In this document: piece by piece, positions 8,401-16,426 of the stretch
How the letters are laid out: every line of letters begins with the position of its first letter
Numbering within the stretch: the first letter of the stretch is position 1
Source: an uncultured Alphaproteobacteria bacterium
GTDB taxonomy: Bacteria; Pseudomonadota; Alphaproteobacteria; Rickettsiales; UBA1997
Length of the DNA stretch: 64,000 bases
Assembly (NCBI GenBank): GCA_949288805.1
Contig: CASELL010000006.1
Location: 27,253 to 91,252 of the forward strand
Reading direction: 5' to 3'
Translations under genes and position numbers: made by a program
The notes under the pieces: generated by a model
Told to the model about the DNA's origin: nothing
Databases searched by the model: none
The model's input: only the letters and a program-made list of their open reading frames with translations

Positions 8401-8670
8401 ATAGTTTGTTAATTTGTTAATATCTTATTTTTTAACAAGTTATTATAAAAGTTATTAACAAGTAAAATGTATAATTAAATATTAATAAATCAATATTTTT
8501 TTAAAGTTATTAACAGTCTGTTAATAACTTATTAATTTTTATTAACTTGTTAATAAACATATTAAAAATATAGTTATATTTGTTAATAACTTATTAAAAA
8601 TAATTTATTAACAACAAAAATAACAACTTATTAACAGAGTTATTAACAAGTTTATTAACAAAGATTTTTA
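8401..8670. other. Candidate replication origin: clustered TTATTAACA boxes
   Basis: This gene-free stretch between birA and ftsK holds nine exact copies of the 9-mer TTATTAACA. Six are on the plus strand (8452, 8507, 8605, 8628, 8640, 8652) and three on the minus strand (8519, 8548, 8581); degenerate copies flank them. The 9-mer differs from the DnaA box TTATNCACA only at position 6. Three TTAA-N7-TTAA spacings (8510-8524, 8521-8535, 8583-8597) resemble the alphaproteobacterial CtrA site and overlap the boxes. DNA around them is almost pure A+T. parAB and parS lie about 9 kb away. Origin function is inferred; a transcription-factor array is the alternative. Confidence 0.6.
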
Positions 8671-8688
8671 ATTGATATATTAATTATA

Positions 8689-10935
8689 TTATACTTTTTT
8701 TAATATTTCTCTTTTACCAGTTGAATTTGGTGGAGATACTATTCCTTCTCTCTCCATTCTTTCTACAAGATTTGCTGATTTATTATAACCAATTCTTAAT
8801 TGTCTTTGTATATAACTTATACTAACCTTTCCATCTCTCATCACAATATCAACAGCTTGTTTATATAATTCATCTTCGCTATTGTTTTTAGTATTAATAT
8901 TTATATTAAAGTTTCCACTATCTTCTTCGTCATCTGTATTTAATATAGTATTTACATATTCTGGTTTTATACCTTGTTTAATTATATAATTTACGACATC
9001 TTCAACCTCTTTATCACTCACAAAAGGTCCATGTGCTCTACTAATTTTTCCGCCATTTGGCATAAATAACATATCTCCCATACCAAGTAATTGCTCTGCG
9101 CCCTGCTCTCCTATAATTACTTTACTATCTATTTTTGAACTAACTAAAAAACTTATTCTACTTGGAAAGTTTGCTTTGATTACACCAGTTACAACATCAA
9201 CAGATGGTCTTTGTGTTGCCATTATTATATGAATTCCAGCAGCTCTTGCCATTTGTGCTATTCTTTGTATTAAAGCTTCTATATCTTTTCCAGCTGTTAT
9301 CATTAAATCCGCCATTTCATCAACTATAACAACAATAAATGGCATTTTTTTACATTCTATTTCCTTATTTTCATAAACAGGCTCTCCATTTTCATCATAA
9401 CTAACTAGATTTTTTGTTGTTAAAATATTGTTTTTTGCTTCTTTTATTTTTTCATTATAACCATAAATATTTCTTACTCCAAGACTAGACATTAATTTAT
9501 ATCTATTTTGCATTTCATCAACAACCCACTTTAACGATAATACGGCTTTTTTAGGGTCTGTAACAACAGGCATCAATAAATGTGGTATTCCTTCATAAGC
9601 TGATAACTCTAACATTTTAGGATCTATCATTATCATTTTACATTCATCAGGAGTAAATCTATATAATAATGATAAAACCATTGTGTTAATACAAACAGAT
9701 TTTCCTGAACCTGTTGTTCCAGCTATTAATAAATGTGGAGCCTTAGCTAAATCCATTAACACACTTTCTCCTGCTATATTTGATCCTAATATTATTGGTA
9801 TATTATAATTACTATTTCTATATTCATTTGATATTAATATATCTTTTAAAAATATTGTATTTCTTGTTTTATTAGGTAATTCTATACCAACAACATTTCT
9901 TTCTGATATTACAGATATTCTAGTGGATTTTACTTTTAAATTTCTAGCTATATCATCAGCAAGATTTATTATTCTTGAAGACTTTGTTCCTGCTGATGGT
10001 TCAAATTCATGTAATGTAATAACCGGTCCAGCTTTTACATTTATAATTTTTCCATTTATTTTAAAATCTTTTAAAACTTTCAATAAATCATTTGCTTGTT
10101 GTTTTAATTCTTCTTTTGTTAATATTGTTATTTTATTTTCAGATGATGTTAATATATCTATTGATGGTAATATATAGTTGTTTTTATTTTGTATTTTATT
10201 ATCAATTTTTTTCTTTTTTCTATCTTTTTTTTCTTTTTTAAGTTTTTTTTGTTCATTTTTTTCTTTTTTTTCTTTATATATCTTATCTTTTAGATTTTTT
10301 ATATTTAAATACATTTTTTGTGGAACTATCTTTTTTAATATTTTAATTATAATTTTTATTATAAACAACACTAACAGTTTAATTAATAGTTTTATACGTC
10401 TAAATATTTTTGTAGATATAATTTGAATTTTTCTATAACTACAATCTGTTAATATTATAAAAGATATTAACATTGATACAATAAAAAATGGGATTAATAT
10501 TGGTGTTGATATATTTGATGTTATATTTTTTATTGTATAACCAATAAAACCTCCATTATTATAAATAATATAGTCTTTATTATTAAAAATTGTTGATACA
10601 AAAAAACAAGATGAGACTATAAATAGCATAAACATAGGTATTTTTATAAAGATATTATATCTTTTTAATTTTGATTTTAATTTATTAAAACCAATTTTTG
10701 CTATAATTCCAGCTATTAAAAAAGAAGAAAAACCAAACATTTGTATAAAAATATCAGATACATAAGAACCACATATTCCCATAGAGTTTAAAACTGTTTC
10801 TGAATTTTTTACTGTATTAAAAGAAGGATCTAATTCATTATATGATATTAAAGCAAAAAACAAAAATAAAGAAAAACATATTATAATAAAACCAATAAAT
10901 ATATTTAATAATATTTTTATTCCTTTTTTATACAC
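8689..10935 (-). CDS. ftsK: DNA translocase FtsK
   Basis: FtsK is the septal DNA pump that clears and aligns sister chromosomes for XerCD recombination. The 748-residue protein has about four N-terminal membrane segments in the first 170 residues. A very Lys-rich linker (about 200-250) and the alpha/beta motor follow, with Walker A GTTGSGKSVC near residue 405, DPKMLELSAYEGIPHL, and Walker B IVVIVDEMADLM. A C-terminal gamma winged helix (about 683-748, VSISYIQRQLRIGYNKSA) reads orienting sequences. It is divergent from the regulator at 11059. The motor and gamma domain look intact; the linker is short for the family. Confidence 0.95.
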   Translation of the reverse strand: MYKKGIKILLNIFIGFIIICFSLFLFFALISYNELDPSFNTVKNSETVLNSMGICGSYVSDIFIQMFGFSSFLIAGIIAKIGFNKLKSKLKRYNIFIKIPMFMLFIVSSCFFVSTIFNNKDYIIYNNGGFIGYTIKNITSNISTPILIPFFIVSMLISFIILTDCSYRKIQIISTKIFRRIKLLIKLLVLFIIKIIIKILKKIVPQKMYLNIKNLKDKIYKEKKEKNEQKKLKKEKKDRKKKKIDNKIQNKNNYILPSIDILTSSENKITILTKEELKQQANDLLKVLKDFKINGKIINVKAGPVITLHEFEPSAGTKSSRIINLADDIARNLKVKSTRISVISERNVVGIELPNKTRNTIFLKDILISNEYRNSNYNIPIILGSNIAGESVLMDLAKAPHLLIAGTTGSGKSVCINTMVLSLLYRFTPDECKMIMIDPKMLELSAYEGIPHLLMPVVTDPKKAVLSLKWVVDEMQNRYKLMSSLGVRNIYGYNEKIKEAKNNILTTKNLVSYDENGEPVYENKEIECKKMPFIVVIVDEMADLMITAGKDIEALIQRIAQMARAAGIHIIMATQRPSVDVVTGVIKANFPSRISFLVSSKIDSKVIIGEQGAEQLLGMGDMLFMPNGGKISRAHGPFVSDKEVEDVVNYIIKQGIKPEYVNTILNTDDEEDSGNFNININTKNNSEDELYKQAVDIVMRDGKVSISYIQRQLRIGYNKSANLVERMEREGIVSPPNSTGKREILKKV

Positions 10936-11058
10936 TTCTATAAAATTATATTTAATTAAAATAAATATAGGATATTTTTTATATTTTTCAATAAAATAAT
11001 TCTTGATATTTTTATTTTGTTATTTATAATGTATATATAATGTAAAAAATGTTTTATT

Positions 11059-12279
11059 ATGAAAAATAATATTGTTAATTTTAATTTAGACGAAGATATA
11101 ATAAAACTAATTGATAATAAAAAATTTAATATTATTCCATTTAATAAAAAGACAGACAAAAAAATAGATTTGATATTATTTGACTTAGATAAAAAGCTAA
11201 ATTATAGATCTATATTTAAAGAATTTAGTGGTGTTTCTAGTATAGGATTAATATCTCCTACAAGAGTAAGAATTGCTACAAAACTTTTAAAAGATGGATT
11301 AACGGATTATATTGTAAAAAGCGATAATAATGGTTCTTTATTATTACATATAGATTCTATATTAAATTCAAAAAACAAAGACAGTGATATTTCATATATG
11401 GATATGTTTAATTCTAGTTCAAAACTAAAAAAAACATTAAGTAGTCTAGTAAAAATATCAAATGCAAATATACCAATATTAATATGTGGTGAACAGGGTT
11501 GTGAACATGCTTCATATGCTAAGGGTATACATAATTTAAGTAATAGAAAAAACAAGGCTTTTTTGGATGTTTTTTGTCCTACATTAACTATAGATAATGT
11601 CGAAGATGTTATAATGAGTAAAATAGAAAAGATTGATGGTGGGACAATATTTTTTGAAAATATTGATTTATTGGATAAAAAAGTTCAAAATCTCTTTTCA
11701 AAATTTATAGATGGTATTGATAAAAAAGATATTAGAATAATATCTAGCACAACAAAAAATTTAAAAGAAGAAGTAAAAAATGGTAATTTTAAAGAAGACT
11801 TATATTTTTTATTTAGTGGAAGTTGTTTAACGATACCAGCATTAAGAGAAATTAGAAGTATTATACCAATTTTAGTAAAAACACTTTATAAATATTATGC
11901 TTCTGAGCAAAATAAAAAAATAAAAGGAATTACCAATAAAGCTTTAAAAATATTAGAAAATTACAATTGGCCTGGTAATATTAAAGAAATAAAAACAGTT
12001 ATTCATAAGGCTGTTGTTTTAACAAACAAGGATGTTTTAGAAGAGAAAGACTTTTTTTATTTAAAAAATGCTAAAGAAGGTTATAATGATGATGTAGAGG
12101 AAAATTTTATTGTTTCTTTAAGAGATTCTCTTGGCAATTTTAAAACTATGGATGTTTTAGAAAAGGAAATTATTGATAAGTATTTAAAGCTAAACAATGG
12201 AAATATTACTGAAGTAGCAAAATTGTTAAATATTGGAAGAACTACGTTGTATAGAAAACTTGAGGATGAAACTAAATAA
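11059..12279 (+). CDS. Degenerate NtrC/NtrX-family regulator lacking ATPase and sigma-54 motifs
   Basis: A 406-residue protein built like an NtrC-family response regulator: receiver-like region (1-115), AAA+-like centre and Fis-type helix-turn-helix (about 375-402, NGNITEVAKLLNIGRTTLYR). The centre is eroded. The Walker A GESGTGKE position reads GEQGCEHA. The whole GAFTGA sigma-54 contact loop is missing between IHNLSNR and GGTIFFENIDLL, and LRER reads LREI. NWPGNIKEIK is kept. It probably binds DNA but cannot hydrolyse ATP or activate sigma-54. The receiver has the FDLD strand but no obvious acidic pair. Its stop overlaps the transglutaminase gene. Confidence 0.8.
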   Translation: MKNNIVNFNLDEDIIKLIDNKKFNIIPFNKKTDKKIDLILFDLDKKLNYRSIFKEFSGVSSIGLISPTRVRIATKLLKDGLTDYIVKSDNNGSLLLHIDSILNSKNKDSDISYMDMFNSSSKLKKTLSSLVKISNANIPILICGEQGCEHASYAKGIHNLSNRKNKAFLDVFCPTLTIDNVEDVIMSKIEKIDGGTIFFENIDLLDKKVQNLFSKFIDGIDKKDIRIISSTTKNLKEEVKNGNFKEDLYFLFSGSCLTIPALREIRSIIPILVKTLYKYYASEQNKKIKGITNKALKILENYNWPGNIKEIKTVIHKAVVLTNKDVLEEKDFFYLKNAKEGYNDDVEENFIVSLRDSLGNFKTMDVLEKEIIDKYLKLNNGNITEVAKLLNIGRTTLYRKLEDETK

Positions 12280-13612
12280 ATTTCTTGTTATTTTTTGTTT
12301 ATTTTTTGCTACCAATTCATATTCTAAATTAAGGATTTTGGATTGGGAGCAGACTAGTATATTAAAGGATTATGGTCAAGAAATAGAAGTAAAAGTAAAA
12401 TTAAAAGCTGAAGATCTGCCAACAACATATTATTATAATAAATGGACGTTTTATTTTGGTGAAAAAGCTTTAATAAATGTATTAGAAGCAAAAGCATTGC
12501 CACCAAGTAGATATAAGAGCTATTTTGGAGATAATAAATTAACCATAGAATTTGATAGATTAGCAAACAATAAAGAAATAACTTTACAATTCAAATATCA
12601 ACTATTAGACAAAAACAATGTAAAATATATTAAAAGAAATTGGGTACAAATACCAAAGTTTTGTGAGGGTGCAAATGGAGTTTTAAAAGTAAAGATAGAT
12701 AATGGTATGGATCTTTATTCTGTTCATGATATATTTAATTATAATTATAATGATAATTTTTATATTTGGACAGGAACAATTCCAAAGAATGGTATAGCAG
12801 AATTGTTTGAAATGACATTGAAAGAAGGAAAATGGCTTGTTTCTACCATTATAGATATAAATAGTAAAGGAGAGTCTTTAAATGGTTTGGAATTAGAAAT
12901 ACCAAACAATTTTATTGGTGGTAATAATACTATATTAAACTATAATGTTTCTACAACACAAGGGTCTAGTAATGATATTATAACAGTAGGAAAAGACAAA
13001 ATAATAGCTAGATTCACTAAATATAATAATACAAATGGTTTTGTTAGAATAGATGCTAAAATCAAAAATAACTATAATAATTTTTATTGGTTAAACAATT
13101 TTGATATAAACGATACATTGAAAATTAATAATGATTATATTTCCACTTATAATACTTTAATATTTAATATAAACAATGAAGATAAAACTAATTTACCAAT
13201 TCATATAAAAATTGCCAAATGGGTTCATAAAAACATAAAATATGATAAAAGCTTTGTTGGAAGAGACTTGTCTTCTAAGGATATATTACTTATCAAAAGA
13301 GGGGTTTGTGAACACTACGCTATTTTATACCAAGATCTGTTAAGAAGTATAGGTATTCCAGCTAAAACAGTTAGTGGTATTAGTTATGATTTTGATAAAA
13401 ATAAATTTGAAAATCATGCTTGGGTAATGGTTAATTATAATAGTCAGTGGTTGCCGATAGATCCAACTTGGGGTATATATTCTGGCAAGTTGCCAATATC
13501 TCATATATTTTTATATAATAATATAAAAAATTCTGTAAAATATTCAACAAGTAAAAATATAGATGATATTACTATATCTATAAAAAATGAAGCTTTGTTT
13601 TTAGAGGAATAA
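12266..13612 (+). CDS. Exported transglutaminase-like cysteine protease/transferase
   Basis: I start at 12266 because it gives a clean signal peptide (MKLNKFLVIFCLFFATNSYS), preceded by a GAGG-type site; the gene overlaps the regulator by 14 bases. The mature protein has a beta-rich N-terminal half of about 280 residues. A transglutaminase-like domain with the Cys-His-Asp triad in RGVCEHYA, NHAWVMV and IDPTWG (about residues 340-425) follows. The domain family includes peptidases and amide transferases in the periplasm or on the surface; the substrate is unknown. Coupling to the degenerate regulator suggests a two-gene unit ending at the hairpin at 13612. Confidence 0.82.
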   Translation: MKLNKFLVIFCLFFATNSYSKLRILDWEQTSILKDYGQEIEVKVKLKAEDLPTTYYYNKWTFYFGEKALINVLEAKALPPSRYKSYFGDNKLTIEFDRLANNKEITLQFKYQLLDKNNVKYIKRNWVQIPKFCEGANGVLKVKIDNGMDLYSVHDIFNYNYNDNFYIWTGTIPKNGIAELFEMTLKEGKWLVSTIIDINSKGESLNGLELEIPNNFIGGNNTILNYNVSTTQGSSNDIITVGKDKIIARFTKYNNTNGFVRIDAKIKNNYNNFYWLNNFDINDTLKINNDYISTYNTLIFNINNEDKTNLPIHIKIAKWVHKNIKYDKSFVGRDLSSKDILLIKRGVCEHYAILYQDLLRSIGIPAKTVSGISYDFDKNKFENHAWVMVNYNSQWLPIDPTWGIYSGKLPISHIFLYNNIKNSVKYSTSKNIDDITISIKNEALFLEE

Positions 13613-13641
13613 AAATAGCCTAACTAAAATCAGGCTATTTT
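13612..13641. terminator. Bidirectional terminator between transglutaminase and rpmE
   Basis: Inverted repeat AAAATAGCCT / AGGCTATTTT with a 10-base loop, flanked by A-runs on one side and T-runs on the other. It sits between convergent genes, so it can serve both. Confidence 0.75.
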
Positions 13642-13676
13642 ATTATAAATAAATATATATTATTTTGATATATTAA

Positions 13677-13910
13677 TTATTTTGCACCGAAAGCATCACC
13701 ATATTTTTTATTAAATTTTGATACTCTATCGTTGTTAGCATTTAAAAAAGTATTTTGATCTGTTTTCCAAGCTGGATGGTTTGTTGGATCAACATCTAAT
13801 CTCATAGTATCACCTTCTTTTCCATGAGTAGATTTTACAACAAAACTAGTTCCGTCTGCTAATACAACATTTAAATTGTGCATTTCTGGATGTATATCTT
13901 TTTTTGCCAT
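13677..13910 (-). CDS. rpmE: 50S ribosomal protein L31
   Basis: The 77-residue L31 begins MAKKDIHPEMHNLNVVLADG and carries HPAWKTDQNTF. The zinc-binding cysteines of the C+ form are absent, so it is a zinc-independent form. L31 bridges the 50S central protuberance and the 30S head. It is a single-gene unit with its own promoter (13941-13968) and the shared terminator at 13612. A C-minus paralogue that replaces a zinc form under zinc limitation cannot be excluded, since no other L31 is in view. Confidence 0.92.
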   Translation of the reverse strand: MAKKDIHPEMHNLNVVLADGTSFVVKSTHGKEGDTMRLDVDPTNHPAWKTDQNTFLNANNDRVSKFNKKYGDAFGAK

Positions 13911-13940
13911 TTTCTTTTTTAAAACATTATCGTCTAAGGT

Positions 13941-13968
13941 ATGATAAAATATTAAAATAAAAAGTCAA
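13941..13968 (-). promoter_or_regulatory. Sigma-70-type promoter of rpmE
   Basis: On the minus strand, TTGACT (13963-13968) and TATCAT (13941-13946) are separated by 16 bases, with the -35 in the context TTTGTTGACTT. The same -35 context occurs before rpsJ and rpsD. Confidence 0.65.
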
Positions 13969-14010
13969 CAAAAAACTTCTAAGCTATTTTAATATAATAA
14001 ATAATTTTTC

Positions 14011-14038
14011 TTGATTTTTAAATAATTATTTTTATAAT
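14011..14038 (+). promoter_or_regulatory. Promoter of tRNA-Arg
   Basis: TTGATT (14011-14016), 16-base spacer, TATAAT (14033-14038), 10 bases before the tRNA. The -35 lies in TTTTTCTTGATTTTTAAA, a context repeated before tRNA-Gly/tuf. Confidence 0.75.
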
Positions 14039-14046
14039 AGATTAAG

Positions 14047-14125
<79 letters not shown>

Positions 14126-14152
14126 TTCTATATAAACAATTTATAAACAGTT

Positions 14153-14332
14153 ATGAATAATTTTTTTGAAAAATTTTTAAAAATATCTTCTATTGTTTTT
14201 ATAATTATTTTAACAATTCTTATGTTTATCTATCCAGATGAGGATTTGTTATTAGCAATAACGGCGTTGTTTTTAATACAAGCTATTATCTATGCTACAG
14301 ATAAATATTTTAATTATAAAATTAAAAAATAA
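14153..14332 (+). CDS. Small two-helix membrane protein, function unknown
   Basis: An open frame of 59 codons starting MNNFFEKFLKISSIVFIIIL has two hydrophobic segments (about 11-27 and 32-48) joined by a YPDED turn, and ends in a Lys-rich tail. It begins 27 bases after tRNA-Arg and is probably read from the same promoter. The ribosome-binding site is weak. No family is recognised. Positive-inside charge distribution favours a real membrane protein, but AT-rich DNA produces hydrophobic ORFs easily. Confidence 0.4.
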   Translation: MNNFFEKFLKISSIVFIIILTILMFIYPDEDLLLAITALFLIQAIIYATDKYFNYKIKK

Positions 14333-14360
14333 TTTATCTCTTAATTATATAAGTATCATA

Positions 14361-14407
14361 AGTGCTGAAATATTACAATTACAGAGGTTTTTGTAAGGCG
14401 CTTTTTT
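14361..14407 (+). terminator. Two-tier hairpin with T-run ending the tRNA-Arg transcript
   Basis: AGTGC (14361-14365) can pair with GCGCT (14098+300 offset, i.e. 14398-14402, one G-U), and inside it TTACAA (14373-14378) with TTGTAA (14391-14396). Six T follow. It lies just before the 3' end of convergent tmk. It could also be the 3' end of a small RNA. Confidence 0.5.
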
Positions 14408-15056
14408 ATTCTTTATTCTTTAAAAAAGCTATTGATTTTTCGAGAATGATAGAAAATAGTTCTTCTATATCAAGATTAGAAACGTCTATTTTGATACACC
14501 TATTTCTACTTCTTTCGTAAGCAAAGTTAAAACCTTTTCTAACTTTTTCATGAAATTCTATTTTCATATCTTCAAATCTATTAGTTTCTCCCCTAATATT
14601 TGCTCTTTTTAAACCTTCCATTACATCAAGATCTAGTATTATTGTTAAATCTGGTTCAAAATCATCAAGAATAATTTCTTTCATATTGTCAATTTTCTTT
14701 ACAGAATTATCATAACCAAAACCTTGATATGCTAATGTAGAATCAAAATATCTATCAGAAACAACTGTAACACCTTGCTTTAATAGTGGTTTTATTTTTT
14801 TTTCAGTATGCACTCTCCTAGAAGCATTCATTAATAATAGTTCTGTTATTCCATCCCATTTATTAACAGAACCAGTTATTAATAATTTTCTAATTTCTTC
14901 TGCTTCCTCACAACCACCAGGTTCTCTACTCCAAACTGCCTCTATACCACTTTTATTTAAATATTCAACAAGTTTTCTAGATTGTGTAGTCTTACCAGCA
15001 CCCTCTCCACCTTCGAAAGTTATAAATTTTCCTTTTAGATATTTTAAGTCTTCCAT
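14406..15056 (-). CDS. tmk: Thymidylate kinase
   Basis: Tmk phosphorylates dTMP to dTDP. The 216-residue protein has the P-loop FEGGEGAGKTTQSRKL (about residues 13-28), the SREPGG dTMP-binding motif, the DRYFDSTLAYQGFG segment (about 100-113) and a LID-like RANIRGETNRFE region. Length is normal. It is the last gene of parA-parB-(MurD-like)-tmk, eight bases behind its neighbour. In many bacteria tmk is followed by holB; here it is not. Confidence 0.95.
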   Translation of the reverse strand: MEDLKYLKGKFITFEGGEGAGKTTQSRKLVEYLNKSGIEAVWSREPGGCEEAEEIRKLLITGSVNKWDGITELLLMNASRRVHTEKKIKPLLKQGVTVVSDRYFDSTLAYQGFGYDNSVKKIDNMKEIILDDFEPDLTIILDLDVMEGLKRANIRGETNRFEDMKIEFHEKVRKGFNFAYERSRNRCIKIDVSNLDIEELFSIILEKSIAFLKNKE

Positions 15057-15064
15057 TTTATTTC

Positions 15065-16426
15065 CTAATTATTATTTTTTTTAAAATCATTAATTAAATC
15101 TTTATATTCACTACCATAAGAATAATAATAAATACTATTCATATCATCATTTATTATAGGGGTTAATAATATAGTTATTTCATTTTCTTTTTCTTCTTTT
15201 TTTGTTTCTTTTATAACAGCATCAAAAGCTTCTTTTAATGTATTAAATTTATTTACATTTTTTTTATTATCTATATTTACTAAATTATGTAAATCAACTA
15301 TAAATGCTTTATTGCTGTCTAATGTGTAATCTCTTAAAAATTCACTTTTGCTTTGTTTTCCATTTACCATAAATATAGAATATAAATTACTATAAGTTTT
15401 ATATGGAGCAAGTAGTAGATTTTTATTATTTGCTTCTATATTATTTATAAATCTTATATTTTCTTTTTGTGTTATTACTTCTAAATAATTTGAAATACCA
15501 TTAAATCTAGTTATAGCATCTTGTATTATTTTAATATCAATATCCAATTCTTTTGCTATTGTAAAAGCACATAATATAGACATCTTATTCACTTCTGTTA
15601 AAAGTTTTGTATTAATATCATATGAATCATTTTTATTGTTATGATAATCGTAAATAGTTTCATTTATATAAGACAAGCCATTGTCTAACATTTTATTTGT
15701 TGATAGCGGTATTATTTTATAGGAAACAGTTTCATCATTTATTAATTCATCATAAATATCACAAACACTAGGATTATCTATATTTAATATAACTATTGAC
15801 TCTTTGCTTTGTCTTAATATTATTTTCTTTTTTATATCTTCAATTTTATGATCATTCGTATTTAATATTGCTACTATATCAAAATTCATTTGTTTTAAAT
15901 AATTCATTTTTGGTTGTCTTAATGATATAGAAAACACAGAATCCTTTTCTATATTTATATTTTTTGGTATATTATTTATATCTATTCTTTCTTCAAAAGA
16001 AGCACAATTAAATGAATTTATATTTGATGTATTTAAAATATCATTTAATAAAGAATTTGTTATATAATTATAACCACTACCTATTATACCTATATATTTG
16101 TTGTTCGGAAATAAATTATATAGAAATTCAATATCTATAAAAACCTTTTCTTCAACCGTTGTTAATCTATTTAAAAATGTATTAAAATCTTCGTTTGTTA
16201 ATAATACGTCTTTTGGCACAATAAAAAAGTCATAATCATCAAAAGATATATTATCTATGTTATCAATAATATTATAAAATTCCTTAAATTTGTTTTTAAT
16301 TTTTTCACTTATATCCCACATAGATATATTTATATTCTCTTTTTTTAAAAAATTACTTATAGCGATGCTCGTAGTAGTAATTCCAAGAATTAATATATTT
16401 TTATCTTTTAAATCTTCAATAAACAT
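15065..16426 (-). CDS. MurD-like Mur-ligase homologue lacking the ATP-binding P-loop
   Basis: This 453-residue protein follows the MurD plan from end to end: N-terminal LKDKNILILGITTTSIAISN and ISMWDIS, a central-domain entry KYIGIIGSG, a stretch FDIVAILNTNDHKIED matching MurD's NITPDH region, and a C-terminal FNGISNYLEVI...FINNIEANN like MurD's F-GLPHR-E and FINDSKATN. The ATP motif GTNGKST is replaced by GSGYNYIT, with Lys and the Ser/Thr lost, so ligation of D-Glu to UDP-MurNAc-L-Ala is unlikely. It starts one base inside the parB stop. It may be a structural or regulatory relic, or a true MurD may exist elsewhere. Confidence 0.65.
   Translation of the reverse strand: MFIEDLKDKNILILGITTTSIAISNFLKKENINISMWDISEKIKNKFKEFYNIIDNIDNISFDDYDFFIVPKDVLLTNEDFNTFLNRLTTVEEKVFIDIEFLYNLFPNNKYIGIIGSGYNYITNSLLNDILNTSNINSFNCASFEERIDINNIPKNINIEKDSVFSISLRQPKMNYLKQMNFDIVAILNTNDHKIEDIKKKIILRQSKESIVILNIDNPSVCDIYDELINDETVSYKIIPLSTNKMLDNGLSYINETIYDYHNNKNDSYDINTKLLTEVNKMSILCAFTIAKELDIDIKIIQDAITRFNGISNYLEVITQKENIRFINNIEANNKNLLLAPYKTYSNLYSIFMVNGKQSKSEFLRDYTLDSNKAFIVDLHNLVNIDNKKNVNKFNTLKEAFDAVIKETKKEEKENEITILLTPIINDDMNSIYYYSYGSEYKDLINDFKKNNN

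Noticed and set aside
8401-8670. Reading the TTATTAACA array as a CRISPR or plasmid iteron set
   Set aside because: Units are 9-10 bases in both orientations with irregular spacing and no unique spacers, and the flanks are chromosomal housekeeping genes.
10178-10426. Hydrophobic Phe-rich frame on the plus strand
   Set aside because: It is the complement of the Lys-rich ftsK linker; poly-Lys codons read as poly-Phe on the other strand.
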